NCBI GenBank assembly: GCA_963422465.1
Contig: OY730173.1
Span: 1 to 64,000 of the forward strand
DNA length: 64,000 nucleotides
Reading direction: 5' to 3'
DNA from: Lichina pygmaea
Taxonomy: Eukaryota > Ascomycota > Lichinomycetes > Lichinales > Lichinaceae
Under the pieces are notes generated by a model. That model was not told where the DNA came from. It did not search any database and saw nothing but the letters and a program-made list of their open reading frames with translations. The position numbers and the translations under genes were made by a program. Below, in pieces: positions 22,701 to 34,403 of this stretch (the stretch's first letter is position 1; every line of letters begins with the position of its first letter).

Positions 22701-23219
22701 TTTCCAGTCAATCCTTGGGTTTTGTTTTTCCAACCACGGAAGTCCCAATATAACTTTGTGTGGTATCCGGACCAAGTTGAATTCCTCTGTTCCAATTGTT
22801 ATGCTATGGACACTCAGTCTCAGGCTCTTGGTCTCCTTTGTCACTTGTCCCTTGTCCTTGGAGAGTGGTGTTCTGTCTACTACCGTCAACTGGTAGGGGT
22901 TTTTCTTGCCTTGGACTGGAACCTTGTTTCTTCTGGCAAAGCTTTCTGACATGAAGTTGCCAGTCGCACCAGAGTTGATCATAGCCTTAGCCAACTGCCC
23001 ATTGACTCTGATCTTGATGTGAAAGTGTGGGCTGCAGGCTGTTGTGTCAAGGCTCAGCTTGACTCCTTCCTCCTGGGGTGTTGTCTTGCCTGCTCTTCCA
23101 ACCCCAGTTTTGAAGAGCGCTGCTAGTTTTTTGAGCTGCCTAGGCCCTGGGCCTGGCGCTCTACCACGTGTTATTTGCATCGTGTGGTGGTGCATCATTC
23201 CCCCAGGTCTTGGTTGCAA
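19608..23219 (-). pseudogene. A4 protease to chromodomain
   Basis: Reading leftward: protease (about 22680-23060), RT (about 21700-22380; [18 protein letters not shown], then AYIDDVLVYTN near 21930), RNase H (21240-21635; LETDASDQALGSCLC), integrase finger (about 20800-20960), integrase core (20160-20770; STAYHPQTNRQTERTNQ) and a chromodomain (19608-19826; WLGFDEEENLWEP). The stretch from protease into RT (22143-23219) is open. Elsewhere there are several breaks. Confidence 0.9.
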
Positions 23220-23224
23220 TCATC

Positions 23225-24490
23225 AGCAATATCTCTGAACTGTGTGATGCTGAGGGTATTGTCAACCCATCGTGGCACTTGCGTCTCCCCTATTTCTGAT
23301 AGGGTTGTGTCCTGTCGTCGAAGGACAGGTTTGTCGGGGACTGGTGGTGGCTGGGCTTCCTTGTTGTCAACCTGTTCCTCCATATAGCCGGTTGTGTCAA
23401 TCTCGGAGATCAGGTCTTCCTCCCAGTGGATCTTGTCAACCCTCCTTTGGGCCTTGTTGAGGTGATCCAAGGTTTCCTGAAGCATGTTCTTGAGTTTTTC
23501 AGTGTGTTGTCAGAGGTCATCCTCCTCTCTGAGGAGTGCTGCCTCAGGGTGATTGTGGGGCAGTGTGCCTTGGGGGGCCCTCTGGGGCTCCTCCATCTCC
23601 CTGCCTTTCCAGGCGCTTGTGGTGTTCAACTGCTTCCCTTTGCCCTTCTTGTTCTTCTTCTTGCTCCTGCAGTTCACCGCAAGGTGGCCCACTTTCTGAC
23701 AGTTGTAACACTTCCGTGTCTCCTTCTTTTGTGGTTCCGCCGCATCAATTTCCATGGGTACCAAGCTGTAGTTATCTTTGGCAGGTGTTGGCTTTTTCTT
23801 CACCTATAGTTTTGTCTGCTTGCCTCACTTCTCAAGCTCTCTCTTGAACTGTCGGTTGTTGATGTGAGCTGCAGTCTTGATTATTTTGTAGAGCTCGGTT
23901 GGTCGGTCTCCTCGCGTGATGTCATCCTTGACTTGTTCCTTGAGGCCTTGGTAGAATAGTGCTATTAGTGCACTGTCCCCCCACTGAGTCCTCACTGCTA
24001 GTTGTTGGAACTTCACTGTGAATTCTGATGCCAATCCAGTTTGCCGCAGTGCTTGGAGCTTTTGTTCCACATCTCTTTCCTTGTCAAGAATCCCAAACAT
24101 CTTTCTCATGGCTGTCTTAAAGGTTTTCAAGCTTCCCATGACCTGTCAGGTATTGTCTTCTTGCTCCTTGGGGTCTGCCTGATTGTCTAGGTAATCTCTT
24201 AAGTAGATGTTGAACCAAGCGAAGGCTGGTCCTTCCAGGTAGGAGGCTGCAAATAGCACCTTCTCCTGGTCTGTCAGGAACTGGGCTGTGTTGAACCCAT
24301 AGTAGAGCTCCAGTTGTGAGAAGAACAACTCCAGTCCTCCCCTGGATCTATCGTACCTCTTCAGGGCACCTACCTTCAAGGGCTTCGGGGGTAGGTTAAC
24401 AATAGGTGCTGCCTGGACAGCCTGGGCCTGAGCCGCCTGAGCAGCCTGGGCTTGGGCTGCCTGGGAAGGGGTAGGGCTTCGTGGATCCAC
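23225..24490 (-). pseudogene. A4 gag with knuckle and Cys/His region
   Basis: It starts near 24490 with MDPRSPTPSQ. FFSQLELYYGF and FAWFNIYL mark the capsid-like part (about 24200-24370), and the CCHC knuckle CYNCQKVGHLAVNC lies near 23700. An acidic linker leads to the slippery heptamer at 23126-23132. Decayed copy. Confidence 0.87.
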
Positions 24491-24531
24491 TATTGTATCA
24501 AGTCAGTGTCCTGTATGTTAGAGGCTGAAAC

Positions 24532-24993
24532 TGTTAAAGGCCGGGCCAGGTTCACACAGAAACTGGTATAGTCTGTTGGTTTGTAGGGCGGATTCTAGAC
24601 AGGGACTTGGTAGAGGAATAGACAGGTGGGGTAACTCTCCTGTGCTATTGTCTCAGTACGATGGATTTGTATTGTGTGTTCAGCCTGGAGAGCTAATCCC
24701 TCCGGGCTCTTTGGGGGGTCTTTATACAGATGCCCCAAGGGGGGGGGTCTCCTCGAGGGGTATCATCCTTTTGCGTGGACGAGCTCCTCGCTTAGCTCCT
24801 GCTTGTCTACCAGACGAGCTCCTCGCTTAGCTCCTGCTCGTCCACCGGACAAGCTCCTCGCTTAGCTCCTGCTTGTCCACCGGACAAGCTCCTCGCTTAG
24901 CTCTTGCTTGTCCACCGGATCGGTCAGATGTTGTTCTGCATGACTAACACTCCTCCCTCGCTTACCTGGGCTGTTCCGGCCTAGGCCTTAACA
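24532..24993 (-). repeat. A4 5' LTR (462 bp)
   Basis: It partners 18676-19137. The dyad array (about 24778-24915) has four units, mainly with matched arms GACGAGC/GCTCGTC or GACAAGC/GCTTGTC. Confidence 0.96.
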
Positions 24994-24998
24994 ACTCT

Positions 24999-25353
24999 CT
25001 CTGTACTAATGTCTCAGTATGATGTGTGTATGTGTGTGTTCAGCCTGGAGAGCTAATCTCTCCAGACTCTTTGGGTGGTCTTTATACAGATGCTCTAGGG
25101 GGGGGGTCTTCTCCAAGGGGTATCATCCTTTTGTGTGGACAAGCTTCTTGCTTAGCTTCTGCTTGTCCACCAGACAAGCTCCTTGCTTAGCTCCTGCTTG
25201 TCCACCAGACAAGCTCCTTGCTTAGCTCCTGCTTGTCCACCAGACAAGCTTCTCACTTAGCTCTTGCTTGTCCACTAGTTCAGTCGGATGTTGTTCTGTA
25301 TGACTAACACTCCTCTCTCACTTACCTAGGCTGTTCTGGTCTAGGCCTTAACA
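24999..25353 (-). repeat. A1 5' LTR, remainder
   Basis: It resumes the LTR begun at 18570-18675 and ends TTAACA at 25353. Its four dyad units (about 25138-25275) all have arms GACAAGC/GCTTGTC, CpG-free but still complementary. Confidence 0.92.
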
Positions 25354-25901
25354 CACACCACAGCCACCAAGTTCTACTATAGATCTCAGCCACTCTAAGC
25401 TGACACCAGAAGAGCAAGAACATTGCTGAAGCAAAGGCCTCTGCTTCTACTGTGGGAACCAAGGTCATGTCTCAACCTTCTGTCCAGTGAAAAGCATGCC
25501 TGTTGTTGCCACCACCACAACCACCACCAAGTCTGCCACTGTTGAGACTACTCCAGAGTCAGAAAACAAGTAGTCCTTGGTTATCGTCACACCCAAGAAC
25601 ATGAAAAGAATCTCCATGTTGGCTATCTGTCTCCAGACCAGCCGTTGGACAGCAAGTGCTTGTTTCTTCCTTGTATCCTAGATAGGAAATTCAAGTGCAA
25701 TACTCTCATCAACTCTGGCTGTTCAGCATTTGGCTGCATTGGTGGTTTCTTTGCGCAATCTCTTCACCAAGAACCTCTCCTCTACCCACGCACATTGTGA
25801 TTGTTTGATGGCAAGATGTCACAAACCACACATCTTGCCAAGACAATCATGACTACAGTATATAGCATGCACCAGGAAGAAGTCTCTCTTTGTGTCTTCT
25901 G
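25354..25901 (+). pseudogene. Element D, gag knuckle and protease fragment
   Basis: The first surviving piece of a third Ty3/Gypsy family, truncated on the left by A1. It holds a CCHC knuckle LCFYCGNQGHVSTFCP (about 25437-25487), a Thr-rich linker and a protease-like stretch around 25690-25890. It is interrupted at 25901 by C1, which duplicated the last five bases. It is CpG-poor, badly decayed and the oldest layer of the window. Confidence 0.75.
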
Positions 25902-26505
25902 TGTTACAATCCCTGGGATAGGAGCCACTTATTTATAAGCAATCAGGCTGTGGACCAGGCAAGAGAACACCATGGAAGCCAAGTGACCAAAACTGACAAA
26001 GGGTTATGTGACTGTCAAGACAAACACAGGTAGCTTGACACAGCATGCATGAAGCATCAAGACAATCTTACCAGTCTTGATGCAGAGTGCAGGAAGTATC
26101 AAGACAATCTCACCCATCTTGACACAGCGTGCATGAAGTGTCAAGACAATCTCACCAGTCTCAACACAGGATGTATAACATGGTGGGACTGTCAAGACAA
26201 TCTCACCTGTCTTGATGTCAAGACTGTCAAGACAATCTTGATTGTCTTGACAGGCCAGCACTATATAGTCCAGTGATAGTTCTCTTATAGAACAATCATC
26301 TTCAACTTATATTGTGATCCAGACAACTAGATCTACTTCAATACAATCCTTTTGTATGAAGCCATCAATCAGGTGTCACCACCACCATATTCCACCAAAC
26401 CCCTTCACACTCCTTGACACTCCTCTTCTGCGAGAACCAACCTGCCTTCCACATCTCACTCTTAATTCTATACTTAGTTAGGACAGCACAGTACAGACTG
26501 CAACA
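25902..26505 (+). repeat. C1 5' LTR (604 bp)
   Basis: It runs TGTTACAA to GCAACA. U3 has a tandem array of TCAAGAC-N10-GTCTTGA-like dyads (about 26015-26260), then TATATAG (about 26263) and the R-U5 shared with B elements. Confidence 0.94.
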
Positions 26506-26523
26506 CTTTGAAGACCCTCAAGG

Positions 26524-28023
26524 ATGAGTATGTCAGGAGCAACCAACCCCAACTTCCCAGATAGAAAGATTAGTGTTGCCAAGCCAGACCTGTTCTACAG
26601 TGAAAGGAATAAAGTTGATGACTAGCTCATGCAACTTCAAGTCTACTTTCAATTCCAACCAGAGACAAGGCTACCTAAAGAAAAGTGGCCACTCTTTGCA
26701 ATCACTTACATGAGAGGCAATGCCCACTGATGGATTAAGTCTTACATCAACAAACACCTCTCAGGAAACAGAGATCACAACAGCACATCAGAATAGATGA
26801 TGAAATAGACATAATTCAAGGACAAGATCAAAAGGATCCTTGGACTATCTAACAAAGACAAAGTGGCTATACAAATAATCCAGCACATCAAGCAACAACA
26901 CTCAGCTGCAGAGTATACCACACAGTTCAAACAATACTCAGTACTGACTGACTGGGATGACAACACTCTGATGGTTATGTACTAACATGGACTCAAGGAA
27001 AACATGAAGGACAAGATCACCTTCAACAGACAAGTGGTCAACACACTGGATAAGCTTATCACACAAGCAATCAACATTGACAACAAGTTATTTGAGCAAG
27101 TGATAGAGAAGTGCCACAACAGAGGATACAGCCACCCCACATGGCATGTGAGCAACCACTACAAGCCACCTAACAAGACACCACTACATGATCTATATGG
27201 CTATACACCCATGGAACTGGATGCAGTCCACCACAGAGGAAGGTTCACAAAGGGAAGGAACAACAAAAAAAGGAAAGCACTGAAGTGCTATACCTGTGGC
27301 AAGCTAGACCACATAGTGAAAGACTGTTGTTCAAAGAACAAGATGTACTGACAGCAACTTAATACACTTGACAGAGACTGGAATGTCATCAAGCCAGAGA
27401 ACCCACCAGGAGAGGCCCAGCTATCTCTTGAACAATAGGATGATTACAATCAAACACTTGAAGCAGTCCACCAACTGGCAACATCAGAAAGCAAGGACCT
27501 ACCAGAACAGACAGGTCAGGACAAGGGATAGGAGCTCTTAACCACCTCTGATAGGGACTGAGACAAACCTATATCTATCAAAGAAGAAATACCACAAGGA
27601 AGCTATGCTTACAGCATGGACCCACAAAACTTACAGCACAGTGAACTACAGTGGAGGTTCTGCATGAAACACTACTGCACCTACCATGAACAACTACAAC
27701 AGTACAGAGGACACTCACCCTACCACGCCAACTGCCACAAGCATTAGGTCAATTGCGAGAAGGATGTGTGTGAGATCTACCTTTGGGACAAACACAAACA
27801 CACCACATTCCCCGGGCACACACATGATTAGCATGAACACCTCATATTCCTACAGCAAGGCAACAACAACAACTGCTACATCAACAATTGGCAGTACTAC
27901 CTCAAACCTGGATGTGACAAGCATCAGCAAGACAAATTCATGAACAGATTCCTCAGGACTGATAGGAAGGACTGGACCTATTGCCCAGTCAGTGGAAAAA
28001 CACTTCAATCAGGAAAAGACTGA
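26524..28023 (+). pseudogene. C1 gag and Cys/His domain
   Basis: ATG at 26524 lies 18 bases after the LTR. Gag has the FQFQPETRLPKEKWP block and a C-x2-C-x4-H-x4-C knuckle (about 27290-27335), ending at 27351. Downstream in the gag frame is the Cys/His domain (about 27619-28020) seen in all B and C copies. Decayed. Confidence 0.85.
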
Positions 28024-28040
28024 ACTCTCTTGTCAAGAGG

Positions 28041-29902
28041 TGACATCAGGAGCTCAACCACATAACCCCTAGCAACACAAAGCACCTGTGATTGCCTGTG
28101 TCACTACACACCAACACGCCAGTACAGACATATGCACTTGTTGATTCTGGAGCCAGTGGAAACTACATTTCAAGACAACTTTACAACACCCTCAGCACTG
28201 GAAAGAAACACAAGCAGCAGCCCTACCAGCTCACAATAGCAAATAGACAGACAGAGCTAGTCTGCCATAAGACACAGCCAATGGAAATAGTTACCAGACA
28301 CTATGCTGAAAGGATCTACCTTGATATTATCAAGTTGGCCACTCAGGATATCTATTTGAGGATGCCTTGGCTAGAGAAGCACAACCTAGTTGTTAATTGG
28401 AGGACAGGAGTACTCACATTTAGGAACTGCACTAACAACACAGCTTGGACCTGTTACCAGCTGTAGAAAGTGTGGACAGATGAGGGAAGGAGTCCTCAGT
28501 GGAACCTCACTGACAGAAAGGACAACTCTCAAGAGAAGAGGTCCACCTTAACAGGCACACCCCAGAACCAGGTGGCCAAACAGTCAGAGATGAAGAGAGA
28601 GGAAGTTGTTAACCCTCTGGAGATCTCTGAAGAGTACTGACCTGGGTATGATAACCTCTTTCAGGAAGAGACAACAACAGCAGTGTTGCCTAAGCACCAA
28701 CCTTGGGATCATGAGATCAAGTTGTAACCAGGGACAGAGCCAGAATTTGGACTAATTTACCAGTTATCAGAGAAAGAGCTCCAAGTACTTTGCGAGTACC
28801 TGGAGGAAAACCTGAAAAAGAGTTTCATTCAAGAATCTTGATCACCAGCAGGATACCCAATACTATTTGCACTAAAGAAAGACAGAAGTCTTCGACTTTG
28901 TGTGGATTACAGGAAACTCAACAACATTACTATCAAAAACTGATATCTGTTGCCAAATACAAACAAATTGTGAGACAGGATCAGCCAAGCTACAATCTTC
29001 ACCAAGCTGGGCTTGAAAGAAGCATACAACCTGATACACATGAAAAAAGAAGAAGAATGGAAGACAGCTTTCAGAACCTGATACAGACACTACAAGTATC
29101 TGGTTATACTATTCAGACTCATGAACACACCAGTAACATGTCAAGCATTGATCAACAACATCATCAGAGTATACCTGGACTAAACAGCTATCACCTACCT
29201 GGACAACATTCTTGTCTACTTGAAAACATAACAGGAATATACCAAACATGTGAAGGATGTTCTACAATACCTATAAGAGGTAGGGCTCAAGCTCAACCCA
29301 AAGAAATACAAGTTCAACAAACTGGAAGTTGAATTCCTCAGATACATCATAGGAATCAAAAAGATTAAGATTGACTCTGAGAAAGTCAAAGTGATTCAGC
29401 AATAGCTAACACTGACATCAGTCAAGAAAGTACAAGCCTTCCTAGGATTTGCCAACTTCAACCAACAGTTCATCAAGAACTACTCACAGACAGCAACACT
29501 ACTGACAGAACTCACAAAGAAGGATGTGGAGTACTGGTGGATGGAGAGATAACAAAAAGTATTCTAACAGCTCAAGGACACTTGTGCCAAGGAACCAGTT
29601 CTCCTCAACTTCAAGACAGGCCAGCCAACACAAATCAAAACAGACACTTCAGACCAAGTGGTGGGAGTATGTCTATGCCAACAGGCAGACAGCAAGTGGC
29701 ACCCAGTTGCCTACTACTCACGCAAAATGTCACAAGCAGAACAAAACTATGATATCTATGACAAAGAGCTACTGGCAGTTGTCAACACACTCGAACACTG
29801 GAGAGTGTACACAGAAAGCAGTTCTGAACTCACTATTCTCACAGATCACAAGAATCTGACAATATTCACAACAACCAAGAAGCTGAACAGATGACAAGTC
29901 AG
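28041..29902 (+). pseudogene. C1 pol part 1: protease, RT, RNase H start
   Basis: Protease with [15 protein letters not shown] (about 28137-28180), RT from about 28650, and RNase H up to the B1 insertion point (DHKNLTIFTTTKKLNR near 29870). Decayed with many breaks; continues at 36478. Confidence 0.85.
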
Positions 29903-29907
29903 ATAGG

Positions 29908-30537
29908 TGTTGCGGTCCGTACTGTACCGTCCTATCCGAGTATAGGATTAGGGCGAGAGGCGGAAGGTGGGTTGGTTCTCGCAGGAGAGGAGTGTCAAGG
30001 AGCGCGAAGGGGTTTGGTGGAACGTGGTGGTGGTGACACCTGATCAACGGCTTCGTACAAAAGGATTGTATTGAAGTAGATCTAGTTGTCTGGATCACAA
30101 CATGAGTTGAAGATGATCGTTCCATAGGGGAACTATCGCCTGGCTATATAGTGCCCAGTTCGTGAGCAGAGTGAGCTCTGCTCACTTTGCTCACTTGGTG
30201 AGATAAGTGAGCTCTGCTCACTTTGCTCACTTTTCATGCACGCTGCAGTGAGCTGGGTGAGCTCTGCTCACTTTGCTCACTTTTCATGCACACTGCGGCG
30301 AGCTGGGTGAGCTCTGCTCACTTTGCTCACTTTTCATGCACGCTGCGGCGAGCTGGGTGAGCTCTGCTCACTTTGCTCACTTGTTCGTGCATATGCATGC
30401 TGCGGCGAGCACCCCCTGGTTTGTCTCGCCGGTCACGTGACCAGTTCCCGTGTCACGCTGTCTGGTACTTCTGTCCAGTATCCTGTCTGCTGCTTTCTGT
30501 GAGTATATAAAGACCGTGTTCCTCCTGGGTCGTAACA
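29908..30537 (-). repeat. B1 3' LTR (630 bp)
   Basis: It runs TGTTGCGG to GTAACA on the given strand, with five GTGAGC-N12-GCTCAC dyads (about 30165-30385). The partner LTR has four. Confidence 0.97.
30504..30512 (+). promoter_or_regulatory. TATA box facing the B1 antisense ORF
   Basis: TATATAAAG on the + strand lies 26 bp before the inner edge of the 3' LTR, pointing into the element. The antisense zinc-cluster ORF begins about 80 bp downstream. On the other side of the dyad array is the usual TATA box for the genomic transcript, so the U3 looks bidirectional. Promoter activity is inferred. Confidence 0.55.
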
Positions 30538-30589
30538 CTATCCTCCTCTCTATCTTTCATTGTCTTGATGAAATCTGGTCATACCTCCA

Positions 30590-31081
30590 AAGTCACATGC
30601 GACTGTTAGCTGAACTCAGCTGGCTGCTCAAATCCGCGATCGGGGTTTTGTTTCGTGTACGCCCTGCGACTTTTGTGTTCTCTGTGGTCGTCCATGCTTC
30701 CAGATGCCGGGAGAGGACGATAAGTTGAAATGTGCTGCGTGCACTCGGCGCGGAAGGTCTTGTGTCTCTGTGTCCTGGGAATCTTTGAACATGTCCCGGG
30801 ACAACCTCCGTGAGGATGTTGCCGCTGACGAGGCAACACGTGATGCACTCTTTGAACAACTTGCCACAGTGCAGGCTTGTCTGTCTCGGAAGCGAAAGGT
30901 GTTGGAGGGTGCCGAGGTCCGTGCGAGGCAGAAGCTTCAGTGCTTGGTGAAAGAGATGGAGTCGGATGGCGAGGATTTGACTCGATCAGTCATTGACGCG
31001 TCCCTCCTGCAGGCCGAGCTGTTCGGTCCTGTTCCTGCCGAAACTGTCGCAGAAGAAGCTGGCAGTTCACGAGGTTCTTGA
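30590..31081 (+). CDS. B1 antisense Zn2Cys6/coiled-coil protein
   Basis: It lies opposite to pol and overlaps its last 90 bp or so tail-to-tail. The clearly open part runs 30704-31081, starting [20 protein letters not shown], the second half of a zinc cluster. The first half (CDFC...PC in B4) lies just upstream in the same frame. A helix [21 protein letters not shown] through about 30960 and a short acidic, Gly/Ser-rich tail follow. Comparison with C2 shows mostly synonymous change, so the frame is real. Its role is unknown; a DNA-binding dimer that regulates the element is my inference. Confidence 0.75.
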
Positions 31082-34000
31082 GTGGTTCCCAGGTATTTTC
31101 TGAGTCTGGGTATCCTTTCCACTTGACGAGGTATTGCTGACCTTTCCTAGCCAGGATCTGTTCAACCTCAAATTCTTGTTCTTCTTCGGGTTGGTAATGG
31201 AATGTTTCCTGCAAGGGTGTGCTCTGGTCGGCTGGTTCAATCATTGATATATGAAAGTTTGGATGGACTCTGGCATCCCTTGGTAGTCGCAGTCTGATGT
31301 TGACTGGTCTGGTTCTTTCTTCGACTGAAAATGGTCTGACCTTAACATGGTCCAGTTTCTTTGTTCTTGGTTTCTTTGTTTTCCAATTTCTTGTGAGGAG
31401 GTAGACTTTATCCCCCTTCTTTAGCTGAGGTGCCATTTTCGATTTCTTGTCTATTTGGCGTTGCATTCTTTCTGAGGTCTCTTGAAGGTAGTGCCTCATC
31501 ATCGTGTGCGTTTGTCGTAGGAGCTTGTCGTGTTGGAGTGCTTTCTCCGTGTTTGGTGAAGCTCTGCTTGGCATCCCGATGTTTGCATGTTGTCCAAAAT
31601 TGGCAAAAAATGGTGATTCCTTTGTTGAGTCTGATCTGTGCTGGTTGATTGCCAGCTGTGCCACCGGTAATAATTGTACCCAATTGCTGTGGGTTTTGTT
31701 GATGTAATACCGTAGGTAAGTCTCCAGGACTTGGTTTGCTCACTCTGTCTGGCCGTCAGTTCGTGGGTGATAGGCCGTAGACATTTTGGGTTTTGTTCCC
31801 ATGGCTGCACTGATTGTCTTCCAGTAGTTGGATGTGAAGAGTTTGTCTCTGTCTGTAATGATTGTGATCAGAACTCCGTGGTCTCTGACCAATCTGTCCA
31901 GTAAAAGGTGTCCCAACTGTTCTGCTGTGTGGGTTTCCTTGAATGGTACCGCTATTAGATATTTTGTGAATCTGTCCACTATCACCATAATTGAGTCGTA
32001 GGTGATTCCTGTGACTGGGTCTTTGGACTTGGGTAGCTTTGTGATGAAGTCCATTGACACGTCTTCCCACGGGCCTCTCGGTATTGTGTTCGGGTGTCCT
32101 TCTCCGTATGGCTTGTGTCTTCCATATTTGTTTTTCTGGCATAGTAGACACTTGCTGATGTAGTTTGTGACATGTTGTCAGAGGTTAATGACATTGTTCC
32201 CTGCCTGTTGGATAAGGTCTGTGGTTTTGGAGATTCCTGGGTGACCGTGTGCTGGGTTATCATAGTAGTTCCTTATTAGTTCTTCAGTGTCTTCTGCCGT
32301 GAGCTCGTTGATCTGTGGCTGGGGCACCAGGTTTCCTTGCTGGTCCTGCTGTAAGATCGTTCCTTGGTGTTCATCATCTTCCATGTAGTCTTTTCGTCGG
32401 CTTAGTGCGTCTGCTCTCCCATTGTCTCGTCCAGGGGTGTACAAGATCTTGAACTTGTGTTGCCCTAGGAGTTCAGCCCATCTGACTTGCTGTCTGTTCA
32501 GCTTCTTGGTTGTTGTGAACATTGTCAGATTCTTGTGGTCTGTGAGAATGGTGAGTTCGGAACTGCTTTCCGCGTACACTCTCCAGTGTTCGAGTGCGTT
32601 GACGACTGCCAGTAGCTCTTTATCGTGGATATCATAGTTTCGTTCTGCTTGTGTCATCTTTCGTGAGTAGTAGGCAACTGGGTGCCACTTGCCGTCTACC
32701 TGTTGGCATAGACATGCTCCCACTGCCTGATCTGAAGCGTCCGTCTTGATTCGTGTCGGCTGGCCTGTCTTGAAGTTGAGGAGAACTGGTTCCTTGGCGC
32801 AAGCGTCCTTGAGCTGTTGGAATGCTTTTTGTTGTCTCTCCGTCCACCGGTACTCCACGTCCTTCTTCGTGAGTTCTGTCAGTGGTGTTGCCATCTGTGA
32901 GTAGTTCTTGATGAACTGTCGGTTGAAGTTGGCAAATCCCAGGAAGGCTTGTACTTCCTTAACTGATGTTGGTGTTGGCCATTGCTGAATCGCTTTGATT
33001 TTCTCAGGGTCAATCTTGATCCCTTCGATCCCTATGATGTATCCGAGGAATTCAACTTCCAGTTTGTTGAACTCGCATTTCTTCGGGTTGAGCTTGAGCC
33101 CTGCCTCTTGTAGGCATCGTAGAACATCCTTCACATGTTTGGTATGTTCTTGTTGCGTGTTCAAGTAGACAAGAATGTCGTCCAGGTAGGCAATAGCTGT
33201 TTGGTCCAGGTGTGCTCTGATGACGTTGTTGATCAATGCTTGACATGTTGCTGGTGTGTTTGTGAGTCCGAATGGCATAACCAGATACTTGTAGTGTCCG
33301 TATCGGGTTCTGAAGGCTGTCTTCCATTCTTCTCCTTCTTTCATGTGTATCAGGTTGTATGCTCCTTTCAAGTCCAGCTTGGTAAAGATTGTAGCTTGGC
33401 TGATCCTGTCTCGCAATTCGTTCGCATTTGGCAACGGATATCGGTTCTTGATGGTAATGTCGTTGAGTTTCCTGTAATCCACACAAAGTCGAAGACTTCC
33501 GTCTTTCTTTGGTGCAAATAGTATCGGGTATCCTGCTGGCGATTGAGATTCTTGAATGAAACCCTTTTTCAGGTTTTCCTCCAGGTACTCGCGAAGTACT
33601 TGGAGCTCTTTCTCTGATAACTGGTAAATTGGTCCAAATCCTGGCTCCGTCCCTGGTTGCAACTTGATCTCATGATCCCAAGGTTGGTGCTTAGGCAACA
33701 CTGCTGTCGTTGTCTCTTCCTGAAAGAGGTTATCATACCCAGGTCGGTACTCTTCAGGGATCTCCAGAGGGTTAACAACTTCCTCTCTCTTCATCTCTGA
33801 CTGTTTGGCCACCTGGTTCCGGGGTGTGCCTGTCGAGGCGGACCTCTTCTTTTGAGAGTTGTCCTTTCTGTCGGTGAGGTTCCACTGAGGACTCCTTCCC
33901 TCATCTGTCCACGCCTTCTGCGGCTGGTAACAGGTCCGAGCTGCGTTGTTAGTGCAGTTCCTAAACGTGAGTACTCCTGTCTTCCAGTTAACAACTGGGT

Positions 34001-34403
34001 TGTGCTTCTTTAGCCAAGGCATCCCCAAGTAGATATCCTGAGTGGCCAACTCGACGATATCAAGGTGGATCCTTTCAGCATGGTGTCCGGTAACCATTTC
34101 CATTGGCTGCGTCTCATGGCAGACTAGCTCTGTCTGTCCATTTGCCATCGCGAGCTGATAGGGCTGCTGCTTGTGTTTTCTTCCAGTGCTGAGGGTATCG
34201 TAAAGTTGTCTTGAAATGTAGTTCCCACTGGCTCCAGAGTCAACAAGTGCGTATGTCCGTACTGGCGTGTTGGCGTGTAGTGACACAGGCAATCGCAGGT
34301 GCTTTGCGTTGCTAGGGGTCATGTTGTTGAGCTCCCGATGTCGCCCCTTGACAAGGGAGTTCAGTCTTTTCCTGATTGAAGTGTCTTTCCACTGACTGGG
34401 CAA
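30990..34403 (-). pseudogene. B1 pol: protease to chromodomain
   Basis: Open for 741 codons from 34403: protease [14 protein letters not shown] (residues 51-64), RT with [19 protein letters not shown] and AIAYLDDILVY (YLDD catalytic pair), RNase H with KTDASDQAVGACLC, DKELLAVVNALEHW and LTDHKNL, then NGRADALSRR and the integrase finger (HPGISKTTDL). The integrase core is at about 31740-32060 (STAYHPRTDGQTE), and then come [20 protein letters not shown] and the chromodomain [18 protein letters not shown] (about 31090-31145). A few breaks interrupt the integrase half. Confidence 0.92.

Larger units (their letters stand above)
18676..24993 (-). mobile_element. A4: family A chromovirus (-), nested in the A1 5' LTR
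   Basis: A 6318-bp element with two 462-bp LTRs and the duplication ACTCT (18671-18675, 24994-24998). All chromovirus parts and the antisense ORF are present. It is moderately decayed, between A1 and A3 in CpG content, with roughly ten or more breaks. Confidence 0.96.
153..25353 (-). mobile_element. A1: Ty3/Gypsy chromovirus, family A, telomere-truncated host of A2 and A4
   Basis: A minus-strand LTR element whose 3' LTR is cut by the telomere. Its own sequence is 153-3868, 16479-18675 and 24999-25353; the gaps are A2 (3869-16473) and A4 (18676-24993) with their target duplications. Gag, protease, RT, RNase H, integrase and chromodomain are recognisable. It lies in element D at 25353/25354. 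The left target duplication is lost with the chromosome end. It is heavily decayed with many breaks and is CpG-poor beside nested A3, so it is the oldest A copy here. Confidence 0.93.

Noticed and set aside
25354-25901. Host zinc-finger gene from the CCHC motif near 25440
   Set aside because: The knuckle is followed by a protease-like stretch and continues, past C1 and LINE1, into a Ty3/Gypsy RT start, so it belongs to element D.
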